Shown one piece after another: positions 10,947 to 22,950 of a stretch of DNA of 64,000 nt. Source of the stretch: Chrysemys picta bellii (lineage: Eukaryota > Chordata > Testudines > Emydidae); NCBI RefSeq assembly GCF_011386835.1, contig NC_088795.1, forward strand, positions 121,227,434 to 121,291,433, written 5' to 3'. The position numbers and the translations under genes are program-made. How positions within the stretch are numbered: position 1 is the stretch's first letter; every line of letters starts with the position of its first letter. Under the pieces are notes generated by a model. That model was not told the DNA's origin and searched no databases. It saw only the letters and a program-made list of their open reading frames with translations.

Positions 10947-13819
10947 TTTCCAAACTTGATTACACAAAACATACTGAGAGTTTTGGAGGAAGAACATTGT
11001 TAGTGGTCGGTGTTTGGTGATGAATCTTTGCACATCATCCTCATAAGTCTTGCATGCACAGAACATGAAAGTCTCTATGAGCAGGATTTCTATAAATAGC
11101 ATTGGCACGATCATTCTGGCTTGGTAGACTGGTATAAGGCTGCTGCTACTCAGGAGTTCTCCACTATGAAAACGTTTGGGAGAACATCTTAATAAATAGA
11201 GATCAACTTGTAGACCCACCTTCCCTTCTCCCTTGTGAATATTCAATGAGCCTGAGCACCCACAACACTTGCTTTACAAGGAAAAACATAGCACGGAAGT
11301 ATTTAGTTATTATTACTATGATGTACAGCCACATTTCTAAAAAGATCATTTCAATCTCCTTTTGCTCTTCATTTTATCTTCAAAATCCCTTCGGGGGGGG
11401 ATAAAATATCCAGCCTTTATTTTCTTGGTTTAAAACAAATCCTGTTGGGTTATTCAGCTACCCATATTTTGTTTTGTCCGTGTGTCTGGCACTAGAGATG
11501 GCTGTGTTGTTCGGTAACTTTCCAAAATAAAAACATTTAGATGTCTATGTGGCCTTTTGTCATGTTATAAATTATAACTGTACTAAAATTAAACACATAT
11601 AATTTGTCTAAAATTATGTGAAGCATCGTAGGGAAAAAAATGTGTGGACACTATAACTCTTAGACATCTGTTCATTTCCTGACATCAGTTTTATCCCTCA
11701 GTAGCAGACAGGCTGCGAATATTGTGCACCATTGTTCTCAATTACTCTTCAGTTAGTCCTGTTAAAAGCCCACTTCTGCAGGGCTTCTATGGGACTGCAA
11801 CAGTGTGTATGACTCCTTTTAAGAATAGCAAGGACTAGGGGACAGTCAACCCTCCCTGTTCTATGGTGTGTCCCTTTTAAGGTCCCTGGGACTTTTGGAT
11901 CAGACAAAGACCTAGGGAAGGGCAAAGGCTGGTGTTGGGAGAAAGGAAGATGGTTCGGGAAATAGTTAATATCTGGGGGAAACCCAGGCTGATGTTTCCT
12001 TAAGGGAATGGAACTGGAGCCTTGGAGTACAGGATGGGGGAAGGCTGTCCTTTCTCCCAGCCAACCAGGAGGAGCCCTGGGGAGGAGGGCAACATATATG
12101 CTGCCTCTGCTCTCATAATAGGGGAGACACCAGCAGGGGAAGGAGTGCGGCCTGCTGACCTCTCCCAGCCCAGGAAGGAAAAGGGTTAAGTGAAGAGGGG
12201 CCAGGTAGAAGTTGCTTTAAGGATTCAGCTGGCCTGAATCAGCACAGCCCCCAGATGGAGGGCTGTGGGACTCTTGAGCCCAAGAGGAGCAGTTCACTTG
12301 AACCTCAGCAATCAGCACAGGCCCCAAAAGGAAGACTGTGCGACTCCTCAACCACAAAAAAAGGTAATACATCAGATTTCACAATACTTGGGTCTGGGAG
12401 TCAATTATTGCAGAGACGCTAGAGGGAGCTGAGGGCAGGGTGCCTTCAGGGCCATTCCAGGCCACAATGGGGTGCTCTGAAATGGCACTTGTCCACAAGG
12501 ATGTACAATTATGTCAGTGTGAGTTCTGCAGGTAAAGGCATTCCAGGATCTGGCCCAATGAGCTTTATTTAAAAAACAAACAAACAATAAACTCACATAT
12601 GGACCTCATCCCCTCATCTTTTATTGATATTGCTAGTTTCCTCTTCTTCCTCAATGTTTGACATAGCTGGCCTGATTCTCCATTACCTGGTCAGAATTCT
12701 TCACTTGCTTACTCCAATAGAGACAGTTGTAAATGACTATGCAAGGTGCACAGCAGTGGAGAAACAAGTTCATTATATTGATGGTCTGGAGTCTTTGTTG
12801 CTTGACAGTTTCGAGATTTATTCATAATATATACAGTAACTGTTCAAAAAGTTCCCCAAACTTCGAGCCTGCGTTCTCATGACATAGACTGGGTTTTTCA
12901 TTATTTCAACAATAAAGTGTGACTGGCTATGGATTTATTGGGTCAAATTCTGCAGTCCCATCAAACACACAAGTTCTGCTGATGCTACTGGGAGTTGTGT
13001 GTGCACAATAGTGAGTATAAATTGTCCAGAAGACATGATGTCAACAGCAGTGTGACTTAAACAACAGAGAGGCATAATAATCATCCAAAAACTTTATTTG
13101 GGGAATCTTATTTATACTATAAACAGAATTTACACAGATGCAAGAAACATGTAGATTTATTAGTTACTGATTAAAGTTATGGACTTCCCTAGAAATAAAC
13201 CCACTAAAGTCTCCAGCAGAATGTTAAGGGACAATCAATCACTGAAATGTCAAGATTACATCATTAGAACAAACTTTCCAAGGCTAGTACCCTGAAAGCA
13301 TGCCATTATTTCTAACACCTTCAGAACAATGTTTTTTTTCCTGAATGAACCATTGTTTGGGTGTTAGTCTTGCCATGGCATCTATGCAGACGTGGATGTC
13401 ATTTGAGGACCTGGGCCTACGACATAAGTTGACATTGGTGAATAACAGAAATCTCCAGCTGTGTCTAGAATTCTAAACCCACTTACAATTGATGAAAACT
13501 CTGAACAATCCTTTTGCAAAGATCCGAACTGCCGAAATTGAGATGTACTTTTATCCTGTGGAAATAAAATAGTCCAGGAGGCCTCCCTGAAGATCGAATA
13601 AAAATGCCAAGACTTAGTCCAAATTCATTACTATTCAAAATGACCAGAACAAATATAGGATGGGATTTTTCCACAGAGCCTAAAGGAATCAGGTACCCAA
13701 CCCTTACTGAAAGTTGAGGTATCCCAGACATAATATATTTGTGTTACTTGCCTTTCAAATATAAACTACATTTAATCTAATGTAATCCCACTACTACATC
13801 TAATTTTTATTTGTCATAT
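10947..13819. other. intergenic; imperfect 72-bp tandem duplication
   Basis: Mostly unrecognised. A GC-richer block lies at about 11880-12360. Inside it a unit beginning AATCAGCACAG occurs at about 12238 and again at about 12310 with diverged copies downstream, suggesting a tandem duplication of about 72 bp. No coding frame spans it. The remainder is AT-rich with no gene seen. Confidence 0.4.
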
Positions 13820-14810
13820 TCATAGATGTTAAGATCAGAAGAGATCATTCTAAGCATCTAGACCAGGGGTGGGCAAACTTTTTGGCCTGATGGCCACATG
13901 GGGGTATGGAAATTGTATGGCGGGCCATGAATGCTCACAAAATTAGGGGTAGAGGTGTGGGAGGGGATGAGGGCTCCGGCTGGGGGTTTGGGCTCTGGGG
14001 CAGGGCCAGAAATGAGTTCAGGGTGTGGGAGGGGGCTCCGGGTTGGGTGCAGGGGGTGGTGGTGAGGGCTCTGGGGTGGGGCTGGGGATGAGGGGTTTGA
14101 GTTGCATGAGGGGGCTCCAGGCTGGGACTGAAGAGTTCAGAGGGTGGGAGGGGGATCAGGGCTGGGGCAGGTGTTTGGGGGGAGGGGTGTGAGGGCTCTG
14201 GCTGGGGGTGCAGGCTCTGGGGTGGGGCTGGGGATGACGGGCTTGGGGTACAAGAGTGGATCTGGGCTGGGATTGAGGGGTTTGGAGGGTGGGAGGGGGA
14301 TCAGTGCTGTGGCAGGGATTGGGATATGGGGGGGCTCAGGGGTGCAGGCGCTGGGCGGCACATACCGCAAGCAGCTCCCGGAAGCATGTCCCCCCTCGAG
14401 CTCCGAGGCACGGCCAAGTGGCTCTGTGCGCTGCCCCGTCCACAGGTGCTACCCCTGCAGTTCCCATTGGCCAGGAACTGCAGCCAATGGAAGCTGCGGG
14501 GGTGATGCCTGCGGACAGGGTGGCGCCTGGGCACGCCGGAGGTGGGGGTCGAGCCGGAGGAGGTGTCATGCCAGCTGCTTTCTGGGAGGCACGTGGAGTG
14601 GGGCAAGCCCCTGACCCCGCTTCCTGGCAGGAGCTGAGGGCCGGATTAAATGGTCTGACATGCCAGATGTGGTCCGCAGGCCTTAATTTGCCCATCCCTG
14701 ATCTAGTCTGATCTCCTGCACAACACACGCCATGGAGTTTCACCTAGTAATTCCTGTATCAAACCTGTAACTTGTAGTTCAGCTAGAGGATATTTCTTAG
14801 AAAGACGTCC
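13820..14810 (-). repeat. old CR1/L3-like fragment, split
   Basis: The segments 13820-13855 (catagatgttaagatcaga) and 14709 to about 14810 (tgatctcctgcacaacacac, then a stretch with attcctgtatcaaacc) together read as the tail region of an old CR1/L3-type LINE in minus orientation. The same kind of sequence is at 26668-26800. The hAT element at 13864-14700 interrupts it, so the LINE is the older insertion. Confidence 0.55.
13864..14700. mobile_element. hAT-type nonautonomous element, GC-rich
   Basis: An 837-bp element with inverted ends CAGGGGTGGGCAAA (13864) and TTTGCCCATCCCTG (to 14700), flanked by 8-bp target copies ATCTAGAC (13856-13863) and ATCTAGTC (14701-14708). Eight-base duplications and CAGGG(G/A)TG ends are typical of hAT transposons. 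The interior (about 13940-14330) is a degenerate G-rich minisatellite with units like GGGGCTGGGG and GGGGGCTCC. The overlapping open frames there have no recognisable protein and reflect base composition. Confidence 0.85.
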
Positions 14811-16237
14811 AATCTTCATTTCAATGTTTAAAATGTAAGTGCACAGACTGGATGTGATATTGGAAAATGTATAAAATATTTACTTTTTCATGTACATATA
14901 TTTTTAAAGCTGAACACTTTGGAGTGAAATTTTCATCTGCTCTGTCTATAAATTATAGCCTATCAATAAATTATGCCTGTTCTATTTGACAGCTGAAAAA
15001 TATGTTTTGCCAGAGCAAAGCCATCCCTATTCTCCTCCCCGTGCATCTTCCCTGCTGAGTAAGGGGGAGAACTTTGATTGTACTTGTCACAGCACTATTA
15101 CTGATGACTATCTTTCAGTGAGAATGAAACTTATCATATAAAAATAGCCCATCTCACACAGTGTCTTTTTTTCATCTGTTTGCACTAGTCAGCTGTTATT
15201 TATGCTCCATGTATTTCTGATGATCCCACTGTAGAAAAGAAAGTAGAGATGGATGGGCAGTATTTGGATTGGGATTAAGTTTAGGTTAAGAATCGGGCTT
15301 GGTCTGAGGCTGAATCTGGGTTAAGGTTTGGGTTCAGATATCATGGTGCTAACATTTCAGAAGTTATGGGTTACAGGGTTCTTGCAAGATTAGTTGATCT
15401 TTTGAGATTTACACCATGCTGTCTAATGGAAATCTCACAGCAGCAATGTGTCATTGTGTCAAAAATCTCATGAAAACAGCCATTCGTGTGAGATTTCATC
15501 TGCTTCCGAAGTGAAGAATGGCTTGCTTTCCAGTTCTAGATCCAACCCAGACACTAAAATGTGATGGCAGGTTTAGGTCTACAGCCTCAAAATCAAAATT
15601 TCCCCTCTTGAATTTTGAAGGGGTTTAAGAGTCAACTTGGTGGTTTTGAATGAAGCACTAATTATGATTGGACAAATGTTTAAAATACTAACTGCCTACA
15701 GGCCCATTCAGACTAAAACATGGTCATAATAAATATAATAAAATATCTCAAATCAACCACCATCACCAATCAATTCACTCCCTTATCAAATCCTCAGGAA
15801 GAAAGGAGGGCTTTGGAATATACCCAGATAGTTAATAAATCTGTTCTCTTCATGGTGGGAGACCAGATTTCACAGTCCATGATGCATTTTTCATGACCAC
15901 GAATTTGGTAGGGCCCTACTCATGGTGCAGAGGAACATGACTTTACAGCAGGAGAGATGTGAAAAATAGTACAAATCAAATCTTCTAAATCTCTCACTTA
16001 TTCCTAAATAATTTTCTGTAAAATATGTGGGACATCTCAATAGCATAAAAGTTCACTAGCACTAATTTGGAACTATTTACTAATCACCATGACAGGACAT
16101 GTTTTCAAGGTTTTTATAATCATGGCTTTTAGATATCATTCAACTTTACAGTTTTTGAAGGAATACTGGAACTCAGGAGTCATCCCAAACTCAAGCCAGT
16201 AAAACCTTTCTTCACACTACCTGATTATGTAGGTGTT
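14811..16237. other. intergenic; one small repeat remnant
   Basis: AT-rich. At about 15860-15920 a short stretch (agatttcacagtccatgatg, then gaatttggtagggccctac) looks like a diverged interspersed repeat of unknown class, with wording related to the element at 61.3 kb. No gene was seen. Confidence 0.4.
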
Positions 16238-16238
16238 T

Positions 16239-16815
16239 CATAGAATATCAGGGTTGGAAGGGACCTCAGGAGGCCATCTAGTCCAACCCCCTGCTCAAAG
16301 CAGGACCAATCCCCAACTAAATCATCCCAGCCAGGGCTTTGTCAAGCCTGACCTTAAAAACCTCTAAGGAAGGAGATTCCACCACCTCCCTAGGTAACCC
16401 ATTCCAGTGCTTCACCACCCTCCTAGTGAAAAAGGTTTTCCTAATATCCAACCTAAACCCCACTGCAACTTGAGACCATTACTCCTTGTTCTGCCATGTG
16501 CTACCACTGAGAACAGTTTAGATCCATCCTCTTTGGAACCCCCTTTCAGATAGTTGAAAGCAGCTATCAAATCTCTCCTCATTCTTCTGCAGACTAAATA
16601 ATCCCAGTTCCCTCAGCCTCTCCTCATAAGTCATGTGCTCCAGCCCCCTAATCATTTTCATTGCCCTCTGCTGGACTCTTTCCAATTTTTCCACATCCTT
16701 CTTGTAATGTGGGGCCCAAAACTGGACACAGTACTCCAGATGAGGACTCATCAATGCTGAATAGAGGGGAATGCTCATGTCCCTCGATCTGCTGGCAATG
16801 CTTCTGTAGATGTAG
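16239..16815 (-). pseudogene. CR1 LINE 3' fragment
   Basis: A minus-strand CR1 tail and C-terminal ORF2 remnant. It starts with CATAGAATATCAGGG at 16239 (3' end) and extends to about 16815. The [14 protein letters not shown] and [14 protein letters not shown] motifs are readable, followed by small indels (for example near 16590) that break the frame. It closely resembles the copy at 7.2-8.0 kb but is more decayed. Confidence 0.82.
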
Positions 16816-16887
16816 AATGTTACTAATTGTCAAGCAACTTGGGAAACTTGTTATGTGCAGGGGAAATACAGGTTCTTCTTTGATTGC

Positions 16888-17060
16888 TTATATTGATTCC
16901 AATTAGGTGTGTGCATGCCGCGTGCACAGTCATCCGGAAGTTTTTCCCTTAGCAGCAGCTGTTGGATTTGCTGTGGAGCCCCCTGGAGTGGCGCCTTCAT
17001 GACACTCAATATATGACCCTGCCAACCCGATGCCTCCTCAGATCCTTCTTACTGCCAGTG
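16888..17060 (+). repeat. DIRS left terminal repeat
   Basis: This segment (from gattccaattaggtgtgtgc to the region of cctcctcagatccttc) matches, in reverse complement, about 24128-24283 at the other end. Shared landmarks are the CCAATTAGGTGTGTGCA block, a purine-rich GGAAGTTTTTCCC-type block, GGAGCCCCCTGGAGTGG and TGCCTCCTCAG. The match is imperfect, so the copies are old. Confidence 0.8.
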
Positions 17061-17242
17061 ACGGTCTTTGGAACTGTGGCATCTTGCTTTGCAAGCTCTC
17101 CACGTTTTCCTAGCTTCTCTTTCAGACTGTTTGTATTTGGTAGCTGTTTAGTTCTTAGTTAGCTTTTAGTTATTGTAGTTAGTTAGCTGTTGGGCTGGGG
17201 GTTTACCCTCCATCCCAACTGCGTTCTTCTTGGGGGACTTAC

Positions 17243-19500
17243 ATGCCTAAGTCGTGCAACAAGCCCATGCCAACAGGTGACCCTCATGATGCTTGTTTAA
17301 AGTGTCTGGGGGAAGTACATCAGTCAGAAAAGTGCAGGATTTGTAAGGGCTTTCATCCCCAAAACAAGAGAGAGCGGGATTTTAGATTTAAGCAGCTCCT
17401 TATGGAAACAGCACTTAGACCGCAACCTGCATCGGCACCGCAGGACCCGGCACTGAGTTCCTCAGGTGCCCCAGAGACAGTGATGGAGATGCCATTGTAA
17501 AAGGACTCCGATAGAGACCCGTGGCACTATCACTCCCTGGCACTGAAGACATGGGACCGGCCCAGCACCGATCCCATTCACCGGCGCAGAAGTGGCACCG
17601 GCAGCAAGGGAGGAATGGTTACCCCACTTCAGGACCCGCCCCAGCCAAGCCCGCCAATGGGGAGCATCCCAGGAAGGAGCCCCCTGTGCTGAAACTTTTG
17701 GAGCCTGGACTGTTGACTTTGGCCCCACAAGTAGGACCGCCAAGTCCGGTGCAGTTGGACTCCCCGGGTCCGGTGGTGAAGGAGGTAGAACTGCCTTCCA
17801 CCCTGGACACTATTGCGATGGCGGCACTGAGGTCCCTGGCCCTTTGCATTAAGCCTCCGATACCGCCAGGGGTGGCGCTGTCCCAGGAAAAGCCATCAAT
17901 GATCCGCCCTTTGACTCAGCCTGTGTAGGGGAGGTATCACTCGGAGTCCTGGCACCGCTCAGAGTCCTGGCACCGCTCAGAGTCCTGGTGCCAGTCGCAC
18001 TCGTGGCGCAGGTCTGACTCGCGGCACCAATCCAGATCCTGCCAGCGCTTCCGCTCACACTGCACATTGCCTTTGTGCAGTAGGTCCCGATCTTGGCACC
18101 ATTCATATTGGCACTGATCCAGCTCTCTGCGCAGACCCACTCACGGGACCACTCTAGATAGCGTTACTGTTCCAGGTAACAGCACTGCTCTCCATGCTCA
18201 CAGCACCACTCCCCGACCCAGCTGCACTCGGCACCGCCATGGCCATCATGGTCCCAGTCCCTGTCTTCGAACTCAGAGATGGGGTCCAAATATTCGCTGT
18301 AGCCCTGGCACAAGTTGGCACAGGACAGACCTGATGTTGGTGCAGGGCCATGGCCTGCACAGTGGCATGGGCCAGTGCAGTGGCCATTTTGGAGCCCATG
18401 GGCATACCACCAGGCCCAGGGTGCCCAGTCCAAAGCCTCACATTCAGTCACGTCTGAGCCTGAGGCAGCACCCAGTTGCCCCATCCCTAGGGGTGCAGAG
18501 GAGCCGGCGGTGGTGCCACTTCCTCTGGAACCCACCCCAGTTCCTGAGCCAGACCCTGGAGTAGATGGCACGGAGCTAGAGGCGGGGCAGGAGGTTCCTG
18601 AGGACAAGAGGGTCTGGAGGACCAAGTTCCCCCACTAGCGTCCTTGTCATCCTCCCCGGACAAGGCGGTGGTGGGCACCTCCATCTCGGGGCCACCCCCT
18701 GTAGATAGCTGTGCCCACCAGGAACTTCTGCGCAGGGTGGCACGGAATACGAACCTGCAGGCTGAGGAGGTGGTAGAGTTGGAGGACCCTAAGGTGAACA
18801 TCCTGGCACCAGAAGGACCATCCAGGGTCGCTCTACCCCTCATTCAAACTATACAGGCCAATGCAAAAACCATTTGCAGACCCTGGCATCCATCCCTTCC
18901 ACTGCTAAGGGTGTGGAGAGGACATACTTTGTGTCCTCCAAAGGGTTTGACTACCTGTTTACACACCCGCAGCCTTGATCGTTGGTAGTGTCGGCAGTAA
19001 ATGAGAGGGAGATGCAGGGTCAGCAAGCCCCAGCACCTAAATCTAAGGACGCCAAGTGCCTGGATTTATTCGGATGCAAAGTGTACTCCATGGGGGGCTT
19101 GCAACTCAGGATTGCCAACCAGCAGGCAATCCTGAGGAGGTACAGTTTTAACTCCTGGAACTCAATGCTGAAGTTCAGTGAGCTGGTACCAGCAGAGTCC
19201 AGGGAGGAGTTTGGGGCCATTGTAGAAGAGGGCAAGGCAGTGGCATGGACCTCTTTACAGGCCTCACTGGACACTACAGACTCAGCAGCATGCACCTTGT
19301 CCTCAGTGATAGCTATGCGGCATAGTTCATGGCTGTAAGCCTCAGGGCTCCCGCCTGAGGTTCAGCAAACTATGCAAGACCTACCCTTTGACAGGGTGGG
19401 CCTGTTTGCCGAACAGATTGACTCCAGGCTGAATAGCCTCAAAGACTCCAGGGCAGCAAGAAATCTTTGGGTATGCATACCTGGCAACCCAAAGAAAGCC
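17243..19500 (+). pseudogene. DIRS gag-like protein remnant
   Basis: It begins at ATG 17243 with a Lys/Cys-rich segment in which the DPHDACLKCLGEVH and CRICKGFHPQNKRERDFR motifs are seen, a known start of vertebrate DIRS gag proteins. The frame stops at about 17498 and continues in other frames. A low-complexity Arg/Ser/His/Pro stretch (about 17930-18130) contains tandem ggcaccgctcagagtcctgg units. A conserved C-terminal region lies at 18690-19340: EGPSRVALPLIQTIQANAKTI, then RIANQQAILRRYSFNSWN and SAACTLSSVIAMRHSSWL. Several stops and indels separate these pieces. The RNA-packaging role is inferred from position and family. Confidence 0.75.
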
Positions 19501-19997
19501 CTTTAAGCCCCAACCACCGCAACAGCGCCCATATACTCCTTGGCCAAGGCAGGATTTTTACAGGCGCAGGGGTAGGAATGGCAGGCGTAAGCCTTCCCAT
19601 CCCCCATCCAGGCAGGGCCAGGCCCTGACTAAGCCTTCGTTGGGCTCAAAACAGACATTTTGAAGGTGCACCCAAGGACAGAGCACCTGTCTCAACGCCG
19701 GATCCTTCCCCATGTTTTTTTAACCTTCTATCCCACTTCTACCATGCATGGTCTCAGATAACATCAGACTGCTGGGTTCTTCACATGGTGGAAGTGGGAT
19801 ATTCTCTCCAATTCTGCTCCTACCCTCCCTCCCACCCCCCTTCCCCGTCCCTCTTCAGGGACCCTTTTCATGAGCAACTCCTTATCCAGGAGATGCAGGC
19901 GCTTCTCATCATAGGAGTGGTGGAGGAGGTTCCTCAGGAGCTCAGGGGCAAGGGATCCTATTCCTAATCCCCAAAGCTACTTCCTAATCCCCAAAAC

Positions 19998-21418
19998 TGT
20001 ACCCCATGAGGAATTATTAGTTAAATTGAAAAACATGGGGATCGATATGAAAATCCAGAGGTGGATAAGGAATTGGTTAATGGGGAGAATGCAGCGGGTT
20101 GTATTAAAGGGTGAACTGTCAGGTTGGAGGGAGGTTACTAGTGGAGTGCCTCAAGGTTCGGTTTTGGGACCCATTTTATTTAATCTATTTATAACTGACC
20201 TCGGAACCGATTGCAGGAGTGGGCTGATAAAGTTTGCGGATGATACGAAGGTGGGAGGCGTTGTAAATTCGGAGGAGGATAGGGATATCCTGCAGGGAGA
20301 CTTGAATGAGCTTGTGAATTGGAGTATCAGAAATAGGATGAAATTTAATAGTGAAAAGTGTAAGGTGATGCATTTGGGGATGACTAATAACAATTTTAGT
20401 TACAAGATGGGGACGCATCGGTTAGAAGTAACGGAAGAGGAGAAGGACCTAGGGGTTCTTGTAGACCGCAGGATGACTATGAGTCGACAATGTGACGTGG
20501 CGGTGAAAAAAGCCAATGCGGTCTTGGGATGCATTAGGCGAGGGATATCTAGTAGGGATAAAGAGGTCCTGCTTCCGTTGTACAAGGCGCTGGTGAGACC
20601 TCATTTGGAGTACTGTGTGCAGTTCTGGTCTCCCATGTTTAAAAAAGATGAACTCAAACTGGAACGGGTGCAGAGAAGGGCCACTAGGATGATCAGAGGA
20701 ATGGAAAACCTGTCGTACGAAAGGAGACTAGAGGAGCTTGGGTTGTTTAGTCTGACAAAGCGAAGGCTGAGGGGGGATATGATTGCTATCTTTAAATATA
20801 TTAGAGGGATTAATACAAGGGAGGGAGAAGAATTATTCCAGCTTAGTACTAACGTGGATACAAGAACGAATGGATATAAACTGGCTGTGGGGAAGTTCAG
20901 ACTTGAAATTAGACGAAGGTTTCTGACCGTCAGAGGGGTGAAATATTGGAACGGCCTACCGAGGGAAACGGTGGGGGCGACGGACCTGTCTGGTTTTAAG
21001 ATTAAGTTAGATAAGTTTATGGAGGGAATGGTTTAATGGTAAAACATAGTAGTCAAGGAAAGCCAAGCAATGATAGGTAAATAGTATAATGACTAACAGG
21101 GGTCGTGCTGGAGACTCTTGCCTATATGCTCGGGGTCTTACTGATCGCCATATTTGGGGTCGGGAAGGAATTTTCCTCTAGGGCAGATTGGCTGAGCCTC
21201 TGGAGGTTTTTCGCCTTCCTCCGCAGCATGGGGCAGGGATCTCTAGCAGGAGGGTCTCTGCCGATTGAAGTCACTAAAAACAGGATTGGGGACTTCAACA
21301 GCAGAGTCCAGGGAAGGGGTAGGGACGGTTTTATGGCCTGCAGCATGCAGGGGGTCAGACCAGATGATCATAATGGTCCCTTCTGACCTTAAAGTCTATG
21401 AGTCTATGAGTCTATGAG
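19998..21418 (+). mobile_element. young 5'-truncated CR1 LINE nested in DIRS
   Basis: About 1.42 kb inserted in the DIRS RT gene. The host sequence breaks at ccccaaaac (about 19990-19998) and resumes at aaaaccaaaggggg (about 21419), leaving a short AAAAC overlap. The 3' untranslated region (21037-21395) ends in tandem GTCTATGA units (about 21392-21418), the hallmark of one CR1 lineage. The coding part has no stop, so it is much younger than the DIRS host. Confidence 0.88.
20026..21036 (+). CDS. CR1 ORF2, C-terminal RT half, open
   Basis: 336 codons from the first ATG, but the same frame is open from the insertion edge at about 19998, so the Met is internal to the original polyprotein. It holds the C-terminal half of the CR1 reverse transcriptase: RT motif B (SGVPQGSVLGPILFN, residues about 43-57), the FADD catalytic box (about residues 73-76, in KFADDTKVGG), motif D/E regions (KCKVMHLG), then the CR1-specific C-terminal domain ([37 protein letters not shown]) ending in DKFMEGMV. 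The endonuclease and RT fingers are absent through 5' truncation, so the product could not retrotranspose alone. No promoter is evident. Confidence 0.85.
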   Translation: MKNMGIDMKIQRWIRNWLMGRMQRVVLKGELSGWREVTSGVPQGSVLGPILFNLFITDLGTDCRSGLIKFADDTKVGGVVNSEEDRDILQGDLNELVNWSIRNRMKFNSEKCKVMHLGMTNNNFSYKMGTHRLEVTEEEKDLGVLVDRRMTMSRQCDVAVKKANAVLGCIRRGISSRDKEVLLPLYKALVRPHLEYCVQFWSPMFKKDELKLERVQRRATRMIRGMENLSYERRLEELGLFSLTKRRLRGDMIAIFKYIRGINTREGEELFQLSTNVDTRTNGYKLAVGKFRLEIRRRFLTVRGVKYWNGLPRETVGATDLSGFKIKLDKFMEGMV

Positions 21419-22950
21419 TAAAACCAAAGGGGGTCTCAGACCCATTCTAGACCTGCGAGGACTCAACAAGTTCATGGTGAAGCTGAAGTTCCGCATGGTC
21501 TCCCTGAACACTATTATCCCTTCCCTGGATCCAGGAGGCTGGTATGCCGCCCTCAACATGAAAGACACATACTTTCATATAGTGATTGGCCCTGCACACA
21601 GTCGCTTTTTAAGGTTCATGATCGACCAAAAACATTATCAGTTCACAGTCCTTCCCTTTGACCTGTCGACAGCCCCACAAGTGTTCACCAAGTGCATGTC
21701 GGTGGTAGCAGTCTTCCTCTGAAGGAGGCAGGTGCAGGTATACCCTTACCTAGACCATTGGCTGCTCAGGGGGCACACCAGAGAGTAGGTGGAGTAGCAG
21801 GTCCATCTGGACACATCCACGTTCAAGAGCCTGTGTCTCCTCCTCAACTCAGAAGATAGAGTTTATTGGAGCAGTGTTAGACTCGGTCCAAGCAAGAGCA
21901 AGCCTGCCGGAGTTCCAATTCCAAGCCCTGGCAAGCATCATTCGATGCATGAGAGAGTACCCGACCACTACAGCAAGGAATTGCCTCAGTCTCCTCGGTC
22001 ACATGGCAGCCTGCATGTACATGATCCGACACACCAGAATGAGACTCAGGCCTGTACAGATGTGGCTCGCTTCGACATACCGCCCGGGGTGCGACAGCCT
22101 GGGACAGTAGGTGCTAGCATCACTCCAGTGGTGGCTCGATGCTTGAATAGTCTGTAAAGGAGCCCCCTGCAGCAGCCCTCAGCTGTCCTTGTTTCTAGTT
22201 ATGGACGCATCAGCTCTAAGTTGGGGAGAACTTCTGGGAGATCTCTGAACGCAGGGACTCTGGGCACAGGATGAGCTCTCTCTCCATATCAATATCAAGG
22301 ATCTCAGCGTGGTGTGACTTGCATGCCAGGTCTTTCAGTCTCGTCTGCAAGGCCAGCACGTGGCAGTCATGACGGACAACACCACTGCAATATTTTACAT
22401 CAACAAGCAGGGTGGAACCCGGTCCTCGCCCCTCTGTCAGGAAGCTCTCAGGCTCTGGGAATTCTGTATAGGCCACTCCATTCACCTGGATGCATCATAT
22501 CTGCCAGGAGTCCAGAACGTACTGGCAGGCCACCTCAGCAGGTCCTTCCACAGCTACGAGTGGTCCATCTGGCCAGACATCATTTACTCCATCTTTCACT
22601 CGGAGCAACCGAAAGTGCCCAGTGTTTTGCTCCTTCCAGAAAAGCAGCCCGGGCTCAATCGCAGACGCATTCCTGCTACCCTGGGGAGACCGTCTGCTCT
22701 ATGCCTTTCCCCCAATTCCTCTTGTGCACAAGATAGTACTCAAGGTCCGCAGAGACGGGGCAGATATAATACTGGTGGCACCAGCGTGGCCTTGACAACA
22801 CAGGTACACCACACTTCTGGATCTGTCAGTCGACACTCTGATCACGTTGCCGCTCCTCCCTGACTTGATCACTCAGGACCACAGTCATCTTCATCACCCA
22901 GACCTCCAGTCCCTCCACCTCATGGCCTGGAAGCTTCGTGGCTGAACCCT

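Larger units (their letters stand above)
19785..22560 (+). pseudogene. DIRS reverse transcriptase and RNase H remnant
   Basis: Upstream of the nested CR1, about 19860-19990 encodes the start of the RT (LLIQEMQALLIIGVVEEVP). It resumes at about 21419 with KGGLRPILDLRGLN, then RFLRFMIDQKHYQFTVLPFDLS and APQVFTK. The catalytic box reads YLDH (21747-21758) where DIRS RTs have YLDD, so a catalytic aspartate is lost. RNase H follows, with an MDASALSWGELLGD block near 22200 and TDNTTAIFYINKQGGTRS and SYLPGVQNVLAGHLSR blocks at 22370-22550. Stops and frameshifts occur between blocks. Confidence 0.82.

Noticed and set aside
14136..14743. Several overlapping open frames of 77-156 codons on both strands
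   Set aside because: They lie inside the hAT element in G-rich minisatellite sequence. Open frames in all registers reflect composition, and no protein family is recognisable.
17930..18010. CRISPR-like tandem repeat array
   Set aside because: The short ggcaccgctcagagtcctgg units are adjacent repeats within the DIRS gag low-complexity region, with no unique spacers, in a vertebrate genome.
17462..18843. Minus-strand open frames within the DIRS gag region
   Set aside because: They are antisense shadows of a GC-rich coding relic. The plus-strand reading matches the DIRS gag.
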